DNA from: Chitinophaga ginsengisegetis
GTDB lineage: Bacteria > Bacteroidota > Bacteroidia > Chitinophagales > Chitinophagaceae
Assembly (NCBI RefSeq): GCF_900168065.1
Contig: NZ_FUZZ01000006.1
Coordinates: forward strand, 310,001-374,000
Length of the DNA: 64,000 bases
Reading direction: 5' to 3'
Positions 18,701-27,217 of this stretch are shown here, one piece after another. A model generated the notes under the pieces. It was not told the DNA's origin, made no database searches, and worked only from the letters and a program-made list of their open reading frames with translations. Each line of letters begins with the position of its first letter. Within the stretch, counting starts at the first letter, position 1. The position numbers and the translations under genes are program-made.

Positions 18701-20345
18701 TGATGCACAGGGTGCGCCACAACGTATGCTGCGCTGGCATTACAGGAGCCGGCACGAATCGCTGATCACCTTGTCGAATCATGAATTTTATGAAAATAAA
18801 CTGGTAATATTCCCCAGTCCGGGTGATAAAGAAAGAAAAGGACTGGTATTCCACCACCTGAAAGATACAGCCTACGACCGTGGTAAAACCCGCACCAATC
18901 CAAAGGAAGCGGAGATTGTAGCTGATGCGGTGATGGAACATGCGCGTAAAAATCCGGGAATGAGTTTGGGCGTGGTGGCGTTTAGTACCTCGCAGCGGCA
19001 GGCGATCAGTGATGCGCTGGAATTGCGCCGGCGTAAGTCGCCCGAGCTGGAATCATACTTCATGGCGCACCAGGACGAACCTTTCTTTGTAAAGAACCTG
19101 GAAAACGTGCAGGGCGATGAAAGGGACGTGATCTTTATTTCTATTGGTTACGGACGTACGGAGGAAGGATATGTGGCCATGTCTTTTGGCCCGCTGAATA
19201 ATGAAGGCGGGGAAAGAAGACTGAATGTACTGATCACACGCGCGAAAACGCGTTGCGAAGTATTTACCAACATCACCGCCGACGATATTGATGTGAACAG
19301 AACAAAGAGTTATGGCATACAATCGCTGAAAAACTTCCTGTATTTCGCGCAGCATGGTAAGCTGTATATGACCGCGGAAACAGGGCTTCCGGCGGATAGT
19401 CCGTTTGAGGAAAATGTAGCATCGAAACTGGAAGCGCTGGGATATATTGTGCGTAAGCAGGTGGGTTCAAAAGGATTTTATATTGACCTGGCTATTGTAG
19501 ATGCGGAAAATCCGGGTCGTTATATATTGGGGATCGAGTGCGACGGGGCGGCTTATCATTCTGCCCGTTCCGCCCGCGACCGCGACCGCTTGCGGCAGCA
19601 GGTACTGGAAGCAGTTGGCTGGAAAATCCACCGCGTGTGGAGCACCGATTGGTTCCGTAATCCCGAGCGGGAACTGAACCGCCTGGTGGCGGCTATTGAA
19701 AAAGCAAAAGCCGCTGTGGCTATCGACGACCAGGTAGCCGAAGATGCGAAAAAAGAAACCCTGCAGGTATTGACCCGCGAAGCAGTAGAAGAAAAGGAAG
19801 AAGAAGTGCCGGTATATGAAACCGCAGTGCTGCCCGATGAGATCCGGGCGCAGGAATTTCATCTTTCTCCCATTGGTAAACTATGTAACTGGATAGAACA
19901 GGTAGTAGTAGTGGAAAGCCCGGTTCATTTCGACGAGCTGGCGCGGCGAATGGTAGAAGCAGCAGGCATTACCAGGGTGGGACCCCGTATCCGGGAAATA
20001 CTGCGTCATGCTGTTCGTCATTCCGATGCCAGCAAACGGATCAAGATCAAAGGACAATTCCTCTGGGATACTTCACTCCCAACACCGGTAGTGCGCAACC
20101 GCAGCCAGTTGCCGGCTACTGCAAGGAAAATCAACTATATCGCCACTGAAGAAATAGGCGTGGCCCTGGAAAAAGTAGTGAAAGATGCCGTAGCTATTCA
20201 ACGCGAGGACGCTGTGCCTTTCATCGCCAGGATGTTCGGCTACAGCCGCGTAACCGAAGAAATGAAAGAAGAGATCCTGAAAGCCATCGATATCAGTATT
20301 CAAAATAACCTGGTGCAACGGGAAGGAGAATTGCTGAAGGCATAA
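15714..20345 (+). CDS. DUF4011 SF1 helicase-nuclease with DUF3320 (Hhe-type)
   Basis: 1543 aa. The N-terminal ~300 residues match the DUF4011 region (start 'TRLESSRKELLDLGLRNPLL'). An SF1 helicase follows: Walker A GPPGTGKSQTITNI near residue 310, a long insert rich in Gln/Ala/Leu helices, Walker B FDEASQ near 935, then VVGDNKQLPPTSF, and the motif LNVLITRAKTRCEVF. A Vsr/DUF559-like nuclease comes next (~1227-1330) with SPFEENV, IDLAIVD and IECDGAAYH, which keeps the acidic residues expected of a PD-(D/E)xK site. The C-terminal part (~1385-1470, IGKLCNWIEQ onward) matches DUF3320. This order is that of the single-gene Hhe anti-phage system reported from defence islands; anti-phage function here is inference. 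The ATG at 15714 is chosen because DUF4011 begins immediately after it and a -7 box precedes it. Confidence 0.92.
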   Translation: MIASILTRLESSRKELLDLGLRNPLLNYKLPAGKGLHIVEEQSAAIYDILVREGKTMSFLGRPEKKQEEEVVQYNEPVSKDALTDTRLQTNENQVTLHSRLLNTYYAARMSMEEQGVNILYISLGMLQWYEAAGSEEARFAPLIMVPVLLDRSSARERFRLKYSLEEVGANISLQAKMKADFNISIPDLPDVEDFDVNAYLAEVAAAVEPMPGWKVAADTVELGFFSFGKFMIYNDLDATKWQQEDDILTHPVIQSLFGGGFSDTAPQLPDDVFIDNDTNAHELFQVVDADSSQIMAMLSVQEGRNLVIQGPPGTGKSQTITNIIADAIGRGKKVLFVAEKMAALEVVKRRLDNIQLGEACLELHSHKANKKELHQELRKVLELGRPSIQKLQEEVLLLDGYKKELNDYCLSVNGAIEKSGLTAHQVIGYLLRLNEETAGITLPHIQLPDITRWDAAAMNKATAMALRIQACLQETGVPANLAFRGSRLTVLLPHEQTAFAQLLKEALAAQAALMQTTSAIAGKMSIPSPKDITAIHTLIDICALLARQPDLQEIDVANKAWLLQKQDIAEWLTAGVAATAVQQQYQEIFIPEAWEQNVMEIRENLLAHGHKWYKFLIGAYKKSNRQLAALCKHALPDDKEEKLQYVDAIMEFRRQDTLLKEHAALASTLFGSRWQKSHTDWAALEEATAYLTELHTRISAGSCPAQVATWLHSHRSAADALADQQRIAQLLQEQQQCNTAVLEKLEMPPAQFPVLLDAQQWQLQTWTDKLPEIHHLIAWNNITETAIQEQLGCLLTPVQDWEGGARLLRTALEKTWYEYLVETAVKSQPALRKFERAGHEEMVQQFRKLDVLNLQYNRARAALQHWEQMPRADAGGQVNILRTEFNKKARHMPIRKLMQEAGLAIQAIKPVFMMSPLSIANFLPPATLEFDLVIFDEASQVKPVEALGAILRGKQLVVVGDNKQLPPTSFFDSLTRETDDEENVTADMQSILGLCDAQGAPQRMLRWHYRSRHESLITLSNHEFYENKLVIFPSPGDKERKGLVFHHLKDTAYDRGKTRTNPKEAEIVADAVMEHARKNPGMSLGVVAFSTSQRQAISDALELRRRKSPELESYFMAHQDEPFFVKNLENVQGDERDVIFISIGYGRTEEGYVAMSFGPLNNEGGERRLNVLITRAKTRCEVFTNITADDIDVNRTKSYGIQSLKNFLYFAQHGKLYMTAETGLPADSPFEENVASKLEALGYIVRKQVGSKGFYIDLAIVDAENPGRYILGIECDGAAYHSARSARDRDRLRQQVLEAVGWKIHRVWSTDWFRNPERELNRLVAAIEKAKAAVAIDDQVAEDAKKETLQVLTREAVEEKEEEVPVYETAVLPDEIRAQEFHLSPIGKLCNWIEQVVVVESPVHFDELARRMVEAAGITRVGPRIREILRHAVRHSDASKRIKIKGQFLWDTSLPTPVVRNRSQLPATARKINYIATEEIGVALEKVVKDAVAIQREDAVPFIARMFGYSRVTEEMKEEILKAIDISIQNNLVQREGELLKA

Positions 20346-20500
20346 TATCGTACAGGCATTGTGCTGAAACCGGACAAATTTAAATTAATAATATCTGTTT
20401 GATGCTGGTATTTAGGATACATCCGGGATGGCATGTTTTTGCTTTTCAGGTATGGAGAAGAGAATAGTGTGAGATAGTTATCAACTTTAAATTTCTCCCG

Positions 20501-22894
20501 ATGTTTCGAAATCATCTCCTGATAGCATGGCGTAACCTGGTCCGGTTTAAATATTATTCCCTGATCAATATTGCCGGATTGTCTATTGGCCTTGCTGCCT
20601 GCTGGCTGTTGTTACTTTATGTGCACAGGGAAACCAGTTATGATAATTTTTATCCGCAGGCGGATCGTATATACCGGGCCGTTAATCATGCTACATGGAC
20701 AGGTGGTAATTTGCACCTGGCCTCCACTTCCGCACCATTTGCCGCCGTGTTAAAAAAGGATTACCCGGAAATAGAACAGATTACAAGAGTAGAAGCTGAT
20801 GGTGGCGCCGCATTGAAATATGGTGAAAAGAAACTGGAAGTAGGGGATATGTTTTTTGTGGACAGCACCTTTTTTGATGTGTTCAATTTCCCGATGGCCG
20901 CAGGCGATGCTATTTCCGCCCTGGCTCAGCCTAATTCGCTGGTGCTGACCCGGAGTCTTGCTCAGAAGCTGATTGGCAGCCCCGAAGAGGCAATCGGAAA
21001 AACAATCCTCACCGACGACAGCACCGCTTATACCGTGAGCGCTGTAATGGAAGATGTGCCCTCCAATTCTCATTTCTCTTTCAGCGCATTGCGCTTATTA
21101 CCGCCGGACTACAACGCCAACGGCTGGCAGAATTTCGACGTATATACTTACCTGTTATTGCAGAAAGATGCAGACGCTAAAGCGCTGGAAAGCAAGCTGC
21201 CGGCATTTTTTGAGCGGTATTTAAAACCGCGGATGGGTGAGGTGACGTACAAAATGGAGCTACAGCCCGTGCGGGATATCCACCTGCATTCCCACCTCGA
21301 TTATGAAATATCACCCAACGGCAACATCCTGTATATCTACATTTTTCTTTGTATTGGTTTGCTCACGCTGCTGATTGCCTGTATCAACTATATGAACCTG
21401 GCTACCGCCCGCGCCAGTGCGCGCATAAAAGAAGTGGGCGTAAGGAAAAGTATGGGATCGGGCAGGGAAGAAATTGCGCGCCTGTTCCTCACAGAATCCA
21501 TGCTGCTCACCTTCCTGGCAGCCTTCGTTGCAATGGGACTGGTGGCTATATTGCTGCCCTGGTTCAATACGTTTACCGGTTCGCAGGTACAGTTGTGGCA
21601 GTTTGGACTGGTAAAAACCATCATCGTTATTGCGATGCTGGCTTTACTTACGGGGCTGTTTGCCGGGATTTACCCGGCAGTGTTTATGTCTGGTTTTAAA
21701 GTGATCAATTCGTTGAAAGGAAAGCTGGGAAACAGCGGCCACGCCGGTTTCCGGAAGGGGCTTGTTACCTTCCAGTTTATTGTTGCGATCATTTTAACAG
21801 GAAGCACGATGGTGGCGTATGATCAGCTGCAGTACATGATGCATAAGAACCTGGGTTTCGACAAAGACCAGGTATTGTCTTTCCATATACCGGACCAGCA
21901 GATGCGGAGTAAAATGCCGGTGCTGAAAGATCAGTTGTTGCGTAACCCGCTGGTGCAGCATGTGGCTGCGGCCAGCAACCCTATAGGCCGGAACAATATT
22001 GGCGGGCACGGCTTTTTCTTTGAGCAGAACGGCAGTATTTCCGACGCATCGGTAGTTGCGCAGAATTATATGGTGGACGCCGATTACCTGAAAACAATGG
22101 GCATCACGCTGCAAAGCGGCCGCAATTTTTCAGATACCGGCGAATCGGATATGCATCATTCGGTGCTGATCAATGAAACGCTTGTGAAAATGCTGAACTG
22201 GGATCAGCCGCTGGGAAAGCGGGTACAGTTTAAGATTGACCAGGAGGGGCATCGTGCGGAGCGTGTAGTGATTGGCGTTATGAAAGATTTTCACATTTAT
22301 TCCCTGCAGCATAAAATAGCGCCGCTGGTGCTGGAAATGCCGCCATTCCCGGGTGTACAGGATAATGTATACGTAAAAGTGAGCAAATCAAACGTGCCGG
22401 CTGCAGTTGCCTATATTGAAAAGGTGTTTCATTCCTTTGATCCGGCCCATCAGTTTGATTATAGTTTTATTGATCAGAATTTTGCCAGGCAGTATGCCGG
22501 TGAGCAGAAGCAGGAAACGATTTTTATGTTGTTTGCGGTGCTGGCGTTGTTTATTGCCTGCCTGGGACTCTTTGGGCTGGCGGCTTTCACGGCCGTGCAG
22601 CGAACCAAGGAAATAGGTGTGCGTAAAACACTGGGCGCTTCTACCGGGAATATTGTAAAATTATTATCGAAAGATTTTCTGCAGTTACTGCTTATTGCTG
22701 CTGCAGTGGCATTCCCTGTTACCTGGTGGATTATGGACCGCTGGCTGAACAATTTCGCTTATCATGCAGGCATCAGTATCTGGGTGTTTGTGCTTACAGG
22801 TAGTGCAGTGGTGGTAATTGCTTTGGCTACCGTAAGTTTCCATGCAGTAAAAGCTGCACTGGCCAATCCTGTTAAGAGTTTGCGGGCTGATTAA
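20501..22894 (+). CDS. FtsX/MacB-like ABC transporter permease
   Basis: 797 aa with the architecture of the large Bacteroidota permeases: an N-terminal transmembrane helix (~20-42) after 'FRNHLLIAWRNLVRFKYYSL', a MacB-type periplasmic domain (~45-250), a first FtsX block of three helices (~280-400), a second periplasmic domain (~440-640) and a second FtsX block near the C-terminus with RTKEIGVRKTLGAS. The motif ARIKEVGVRKSMGSGREE marks the first block. No ATPase is adjacent; such permeases are often orphaned in this group and may act in antimicrobial-peptide or lipoprotein export. It has its own 155-bp upstream gap. Confidence 0.92.
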   Translation: MFRNHLLIAWRNLVRFKYYSLINIAGLSIGLAACWLLLLYVHRETSYDNFYPQADRIYRAVNHATWTGGNLHLASTSAPFAAVLKKDYPEIEQITRVEADGGAALKYGEKKLEVGDMFFVDSTFFDVFNFPMAAGDAISALAQPNSLVLTRSLAQKLIGSPEEAIGKTILTDDSTAYTVSAVMEDVPSNSHFSFSALRLLPPDYNANGWQNFDVYTYLLLQKDADAKALESKLPAFFERYLKPRMGEVTYKMELQPVRDIHLHSHLDYEISPNGNILYIYIFLCIGLLTLLIACINYMNLATARASARIKEVGVRKSMGSGREEIARLFLTESMLLTFLAAFVAMGLVAILLPWFNTFTGSQVQLWQFGLVKTIIVIAMLALLTGLFAGIYPAVFMSGFKVINSLKGKLGNSGHAGFRKGLVTFQFIVAIILTGSTMVAYDQLQYMMHKNLGFDKDQVLSFHIPDQQMRSKMPVLKDQLLRNPLVQHVAAASNPIGRNNIGGHGFFFEQNGSISDASVVAQNYMVDADYLKTMGITLQSGRNFSDTGESDMHHSVLINETLVKMLNWDQPLGKRVQFKIDQEGHRAERVVIGVMKDFHIYSLQHKIAPLVLEMPPFPGVQDNVYVKVSKSNVPAAVAYIEKVFHSFDPAHQFDYSFIDQNFARQYAGEQKQETIFMLFAVLALFIACLGLFGLAAFTAVQRTKEIGVRKTLGASTGNIVKLLSKDFLQLLLIAAAVAFPVTWWIMDRWLNNFAYHAGISIWVFVLTGSAVVVIALATVSFHAVKAALANPVKSLRAD

Positions 22895-22939
22895 AGAAGT
22901 GGGGCGGCTAAACGGGAAATATTTTATTACAAACAGTAG

Positions 22940-23401
22940 TTAAATATTTCCTTTTTTCTTCTCAAAAAATTGTAGCTCACTTTCAGACAAGCTGTTTTTA
23001 CTAAGTGAGATCAAAAAGCGATTGGGGTTATAAACAACAAGAAAAACGTCCCTGTCAGTTATATCCAGTTTCTTGACCCAGTCCCATTCCTTTGTTTCTA
23101 CCACTGCCTTGTTTCGATGCCTGATGATAATGTGCTGTTCGTTAAATTCTATGTCCGCATCGAAACTATTTTTATCTGCGATAGCTTTTGCGCTGAAATG
23201 ATATATTGGAATCAGAATAATTATCAGGCAAAAAAAGTAAATTAATGATGAAAGAAAAATGCCCAATGAAGCGATAGGAATAGCATAACCAATAAGGAAC
23301 ATGCTTATTAAGTACATCCAGAGGCTTTTTTTCAGGAAGAAATGGATTTTAGCCCGGAGAATGCTGTTGTAATTTGATTGTATTCTTTTTATAACTGCCA
23401 T
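22940..23401 (-). CDS. YcxB-like two-helix membrane protein
   Basis: 153 aa. Two closely spaced transmembrane segments (~28-50 and ~52-72) are followed by a C-terminal soluble part with IEFNEQHIIIRHRNKAVVETKEWDWVKKL (residues ~85-113) and FLVVYNPNRFLISLSKNSLSE. That pattern (a strand, a Trp-containing turn, then a strand ending in a polar 'SKxxL') is typical of the YcxB C-terminal domain. The function of the family is not known. It converges with the ABC permease gene and is separated by 70 bp from the response regulator upstream, so it could be the last gene of the kinase/regulator operon. Confidence 0.7.
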   Translation of the reverse strand: MAVIKRIQSNYNSILRAKIHFFLKKSLWMYLISMFLIGYAIPIASLGIFLSSLIYFFCLIIILIPIYHFSAKAIADKNSFDADIEFNEQHIIIRHRNKAVVETKEWDWVKKLDITDRDVFLVVYNPNRFLISLSKNSLSESELQFFEKKKGNI

Positions 23402-23471
23402 TTCATTTGGGTTAATATGTTTACACTTTCAAAAAAAGGATGCAGCTGGCAAAATTAATAAGGAGTGAACT

Positions 23472-24104
23472 TTATAACAAGCCTTTTTCTGTTGCCTTGC
23501 GGATCAGCGCCGCAGAATTGTTTACTTCAAATTTTTGCATCAGGTTCCTCCGGTGCGTTTCCACTGTTTGGGTACTTATAAAAAGCTGCCTGGAAATGAC
23601 AGCTGTGGTGGCGCCTTCGCTCACAAGCAACAGGATTTCCTTTTCCCTTGTGGTAAGCCGCGGTACGCTCTCCTTCATAGCTGCTGGTGCAAAAAGCACT
23701 TTTTGCAGCTCTGCCTGCATGATGAACGTATTGTTCATCACCTGGAAAATCGCATTGACAAGGTCCTGCTTTGAGGTATTCTTTAACAGGTAGCCATCGG
23801 CGCCATTTTCCAGCATTTCCTGTATTACGCTTTTTTCTGTGTGATTGGTAAGTGCGATCACCTTTGTTGACCGGTACTGGTTTTTTATGATGCGGCAAAC
23901 TTCCGTACCCGGCATTTCCGGAAGCCCGATATCAAGCAGTACTACATCAGTTGTATTGGACGCCAGGAATTGTAAGGCATCTTCAGCATTTGAAAAGCTT
24001 CCTTTCAGGTTCATCCTTTCCTCGTTTCGCAGGATGCTGCTCAACCCCTCAACAACGATGGAGTGATCTTCTACGATAATAATGGAAAGCTTATGCTCTT
24101 TCAT
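23472..24104 (-). CDS. NarL/LuxR-family response regulator
   Basis: 210 aa: receiver domain (~5-120) with the phospho-acceptor Asp in DVVLLDIGLPEMPG and the conserved Lys in GYLLKNTSKQD; C-terminal LuxR helix-turn-helix (~145-205) with LTTREKEILLLVSEGATTAVIS and 'QLFISTQTVETHRRNLMQKF'. Its first codons overlap the last 14 bases of the histidine kinase, so translation is probably coupled and the two form a phosphorelay pair. Targets are not visible; the nearest candidates are the YcxB-like gene downstream and the beta-propeller lipoprotein divergent from the kinase. Confidence 0.95.
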   Translation of the reverse strand: MKEHKLSIIIVEDHSIVVEGLSSILRNEERMNLKGSFSNAEDALQFLASNTTDVVLLDIGLPEMPGTEVCRIIKNQYRSTKVIALTNHTEKSVIQEMLENGADGYLLKNTSKQDLVNAIFQVMNNTFIMQAELQKVLFAPAAMKESVPRLTTREKEILLLVSEGATTAVISRQLFISTQTVETHRRNLMQKFEVNNSAALIRKATEKGLL

Positions 24105-26010
24105 CTGTTGGCAATTCTATATTTACAATTGTGCCTTTCCCGGCTTTTGTATAAATGTCCAGTTTCCCTTTTAAAAATTCCACCCGGCTCCGGATATTTC
24201 CCAGTCCCAACCCTTTGGAGGATTTTCCGCTTGCCTGGTCAAAACCTTTACCATTGTCTTCTGTTGTTATGTAGAAAGTATTCCCGTCCTGACTGCATTG
24301 CACAAAAGCTTCTGTAGCTTCCGCGTGCCTCACTACATTGGCAAGCAGCTCCTGCACAATACGGTAAATAATAATCTCAATTTGCTTTGGCATTCCGGCT
24401 TTTATGTTGAGAAAACTGGAATAAACATGAAGCCGATCGGTATGGCAGGATTGGCATAACTCAGCCAGTGCTGATTCCAACCCGGAGCGCAACAATGCTT
24501 CCGGCATCATGTTCCGTGCAATGCGCCGCAGTTCAGTCACCGAGTTATCCAGTTGTGCGATTACCCTGTTCATTTCAGCAGAAGGAGTATCCTGAAGCGC
24601 GCTTGTCAGATTGATTTTTACGCCGGCCAGCATGCCTCCCAGGCCGTCGTGCAGGTCCCTTGCCAAACGGGTCCGTTCTTTTTCTTCTCCTTCAAGCAAT
24701 GCCTGGGCCACCGCTATCTGTTGTTGCTGTTTCACGTACACCAGCTCCTGTTCAGCCTTATCTTTCCGGAGCCGGAATAAGTAATAGAACAAACCGCCGG
24801 TAAGCAACATACCACCAATACTTCCCCACATGATCATCCGTTGCTTTCTCTCTTTGTTGTTGGCTTTCAACAATTCTTTTTCTTTTTGCACGTAATTATA
24901 CCTGCCTTCCAGATCTGCGATCTGAAGACTGGACTGTTTTTTATAAAAGCTGTCTGATAATTCACTGTACATCGTCTGCCATCGATAGGCTGCTCCCATA
25001 TTTCCGAGTTCTGCTTCAACAAAGGCAAGCTCCTGTAAAATATTCCTTTTATCGCTATCTATCTCTGCATAGCCTTCGTTATAAATTTTCAACAATACAT
25101 TCCTGGAGGCTAAAAGGTCGTGTTTACTATTGTATAGTTTTGCTTTTTGAAAAAGCAGTGAACGGATATCAAACCTGCTCTTGATTTTTTCAGCAATGAC
25201 CAATCCTTTCTCCAGGCTGTTTTCTGCCTTTTTCCAGTCTTCCTTTGCCCTGTAATACATACCTTCTGTTGTATAGTAATAGGGAAAATAAAGAGAATGG
25301 GGGTCTTTTTCAAGAATAGCGAAAGCACTGTCAAGGCTTGTTTTAGCCTCTGGAAGCATCTGCCTGTGTATATAGATATTTGCGAGATTGGTGAAGTTAT
25401 CTGCCTGCCGCGGATCTAAGGGGGCGTGTCTGCGGAATATTTCTATTGATTTATGAAAATAAAAAATGGCTTTATCATACTCTTCATAATTCATAAAAGG
25501 AAGGGCAATGTTGGTGTACCCTTCTGCAACACGTATACTATCTCTTGCTTTGGCCGCCAAAGGAATAGCATGGTTCAGAAAAATATCCAGGTATTGTTTG
25601 TTATCGTTGTTGCGTTGTGCAATAACAGCTTTGTTGGCCCATGTCCGGCTTTGTAACCGATAGGATTCCGTTGTCTGGTATTTATGAAGATAGTCAAGGG
25701 CTTTATCAAAGGCGATGATTGCTTTATTTCCATCTGTATCCATATAAGCCCTGCCCAGATAAAAGAAACCTACCCCCTGGTAAAAGGGAAATTTTCCGGA
25801 CCGCCGGAGCCCTTCCCGGATGTAAGCAGCAGCTCTGCCAGTATCCGAAACAGACCATTGATCCCCCAGCTCATAAAGCAAAATGGCCTTTGCAGTATCA
25901 GTGCTTGCTACCTGGATTGAGCGTAGCAAACTGTCTTCAAGGCTTCCAAACTGCGCATATGTACCCAGGGTGCTAAACAGAAAGATGGTAAGTAAACAGG
26001 TTTTCTTCAT
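24091..26010 (-). CDS. TPR-containing sensor histidine kinase, HisKA_3 type
   Basis: 639 aa. A signal peptide (~1-19, ending TYAQ) leads into a periplasmic array of tetratricopeptide-like repeats (~25-370, for example 'GFFYLGRAYMDTDGNKAIIA'), one transmembrane helix (~388-408), a short coiled coil, then the kinase core: RLARDLHDGLGGMLAGVK with the phospho-accepting His, an N box in ELLANVVRHAEA, and G boxes DNGKGFD and GLGLGNIRSRVE. Together with the overlapping response regulator it forms a NarX/DegS-like two-component system. The ligand of the TPR sensor is unknown. A 212-bp gap separates it from the divergent lipoprotein gene. Confidence 0.94.
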   Translation of the reverse strand: MKKTCLLTIFLFSTLGTYAQFGSLEDSLLRSIQVASTDTAKAILLYELGDQWSVSDTGRAAAYIREGLRRSGKFPFYQGVGFFYLGRAYMDTDGNKAIIAFDKALDYLHKYQTTESYRLQSRTWANKAVIAQRNNDNKQYLDIFLNHAIPLAAKARDSIRVAEGYTNIALPFMNYEEYDKAIFYFHKSIEIFRRHAPLDPRQADNFTNLANIYIHRQMLPEAKTSLDSAFAILEKDPHSLYFPYYYTTEGMYYRAKEDWKKAENSLEKGLVIAEKIKSRFDIRSLLFQKAKLYNSKHDLLASRNVLLKIYNEGYAEIDSDKRNILQELAFVEAELGNMGAAYRWQTMYSELSDSFYKKQSSLQIADLEGRYNYVQKEKELLKANNKERKQRMIMWGSIGGMLLTGGLFYYLFRLRKDKAEQELVYVKQQQQIAVAQALLEGEEKERTRLARDLHDGLGGMLAGVKINLTSALQDTPSAEMNRVIAQLDNSVTELRRIARNMMPEALLRSGLESALAELCQSCHTDRLHVYSSFLNIKAGMPKQIEIIIYRIVQELLANVVRHAEATEAFVQCSQDGNTFYITTEDNGKGFDQASGKSSKGLGLGNIRSRVEFLKGKLDIYTKAGKGTIVNIELPTDERA

Positions 26011-26060
26011 CCGGTCGACAAGGCATTAACAAATAATGATAGTAAGCTACCTATTTTTTT

Positions 26061-26084
26061 AATAACCCAAAAATCGGGGTTATT
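26061..26084. promoter_or_regulatory. Inverted repeat between kinase and lipoprotein genes
   Basis: An 8-bp perfect inverted repeat (AATAACCC at 26061-26068 with GGGTTATT at 26077-26084) lies in the divergent intergenic region. No U-run follows on either strand, so an operator is more likely than a terminator. Confidence 0.3.
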
Positions 26085-26222
26085 GGTGTTGGGGGCAATA
26101 CCGGTTTTGCCTGATTTCATCTAAGGGTTTTCATGGAGAAGAAAAATGAAGGATTTTACGGATTGTTTTGAGCTGCATTTCATCGCAATTTAGCAATGCC
26201 ATTCCCCATTTAATTAGCGTAT

Positions 26223-27197
26223 ATGAAAGCAAGAATATTACTACTTCCGGTCCTCGTTGCAATGATGCTGTTCAATGCCTGTAAGAAAGATGACCAGCAG
26301 GGTCCTGGTGGAGACAACGGCTCTTACAATTATGGTCCCGGGGCTATCTTTATCAAACAGGGCACCGAAGGGATTACAAAAATTGATATGTCCACCGGGG
26401 AATTATCACTGGTGATGAAAAATTGGTTAGATGCAGGCTGGGATATTAGCTGGGATGGAAAAAAGGGAGTAAAGCAGGTTGATGTATCCTATGATGAGAC
26501 CAAATATATCATTTTCAATACGGGTGATGGCTCCACGCTTAAAGAGGTCAGCTATGAACCCGCCGATAATCATGGCGGGCTGCCTTGTATTTCTCCCGAT
26601 GGTACCAAACTGGCTTTGCGTCCAACACTCCGGGAGGGACTTGTCATCCTTGATATGGCAGGTAATGTGCTCAAAAGTATTGCCGGGTACGGAGCTGATC
26701 ATACTTTTGAATATTTAGACCCCATTAACTGGGCTCCGGATGGTTCTATACTGTTTAAAAAGAACAGCAGCCTGTATCGCACATCCGTTGATTTCAGCCG
26801 TGCCTTTAAAATCAAAGACATTCCTTTTGCTGACTGGAAGGGGGATGCTGTTGCCAGTCCCGACGGGCAAAAAATAGCGATGAGCCTCAATGGTCATATC
26901 TGGTTGATGAATGCTGATGGCAGCGATCTGCACCAGGTCACGCAGAGCAGCCAGCAGGAGGTGGCGCCCTCTTTTTCCCCCGATAGCAGGTATATAGCCA
27001 TGAAGGCCAATTCGCGGGCGGGTGTTCCCGGCAGTGGTACAACAGCCCCTCATCTTTGCCTGATTCCAGCTGATGGGCAGGTTTACAAAGTGTATCCAGG
27101 CGAAGATAACCGGGTTATACACCCCACGGTAAAGGGGGCCAGCCCTGATTCCAGGGGACTTGGCGTAGCCATAGTGGGTGATTTTGTTTGGCGGTAA
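26223..27197 (+). CDS. Lipoprotein with TolB/PD40-like beta-propeller
   Basis: 324 aa with a lipoprotein signal: hydrophobic core then the lipobox-like LFNACKK with Cys at residue 20, followed by an acidic/Gly linker. The mature part has repeated blade-like units containing 'SPDGTKLAL', 'NWAPDGSILF', 'SPDGQKIAMS' and SFSPDSRYIAM, which is the WD40-like PD40 signature of TolB-type propellers. The length allows about five or six blades. It would sit in the outer membrane or periplasm as a binding scaffold. It is divergent from the TPR kinase, which hints at a regulatory link, and converges on the ygiD-like gene with 20 bp between stops. Confidence 0.85.
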   Translation: MKARILLLPVLVAMMLFNACKKDDQQGPGGDNGSYNYGPGAIFIKQGTEGITKIDMSTGELSLVMKNWLDAGWDISWDGKKGVKQVDVSYDETKYIIFNTGDGSTLKEVSYEPADNHGGLPCISPDGTKLALRPTLREGLVILDMAGNVLKSIAGYGADHTFEYLDPINWAPDGSILFKKNSSLYRTSVDFSRAFKIKDIPFADWKGDAVASPDGQKIAMSLNGHIWLMNADGSDLHQVTQSSQQEVAPSFSPDSRYIAMKANSRAGVPGSGTTAPHLCLIPADGQVYKVYPGEDNRVIHPTVKGASPDSRGLGVAIVGDFVWR

Positions 27198-27217
27198 CAG
27201 ACACGCTCCGTATAATA

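Noticed and set aside
26061-26084. Intrinsic terminator after the TPR kinase
   Set aside because: It is upstream of the kinase gene and the T-run precedes the hairpin rather than following it.
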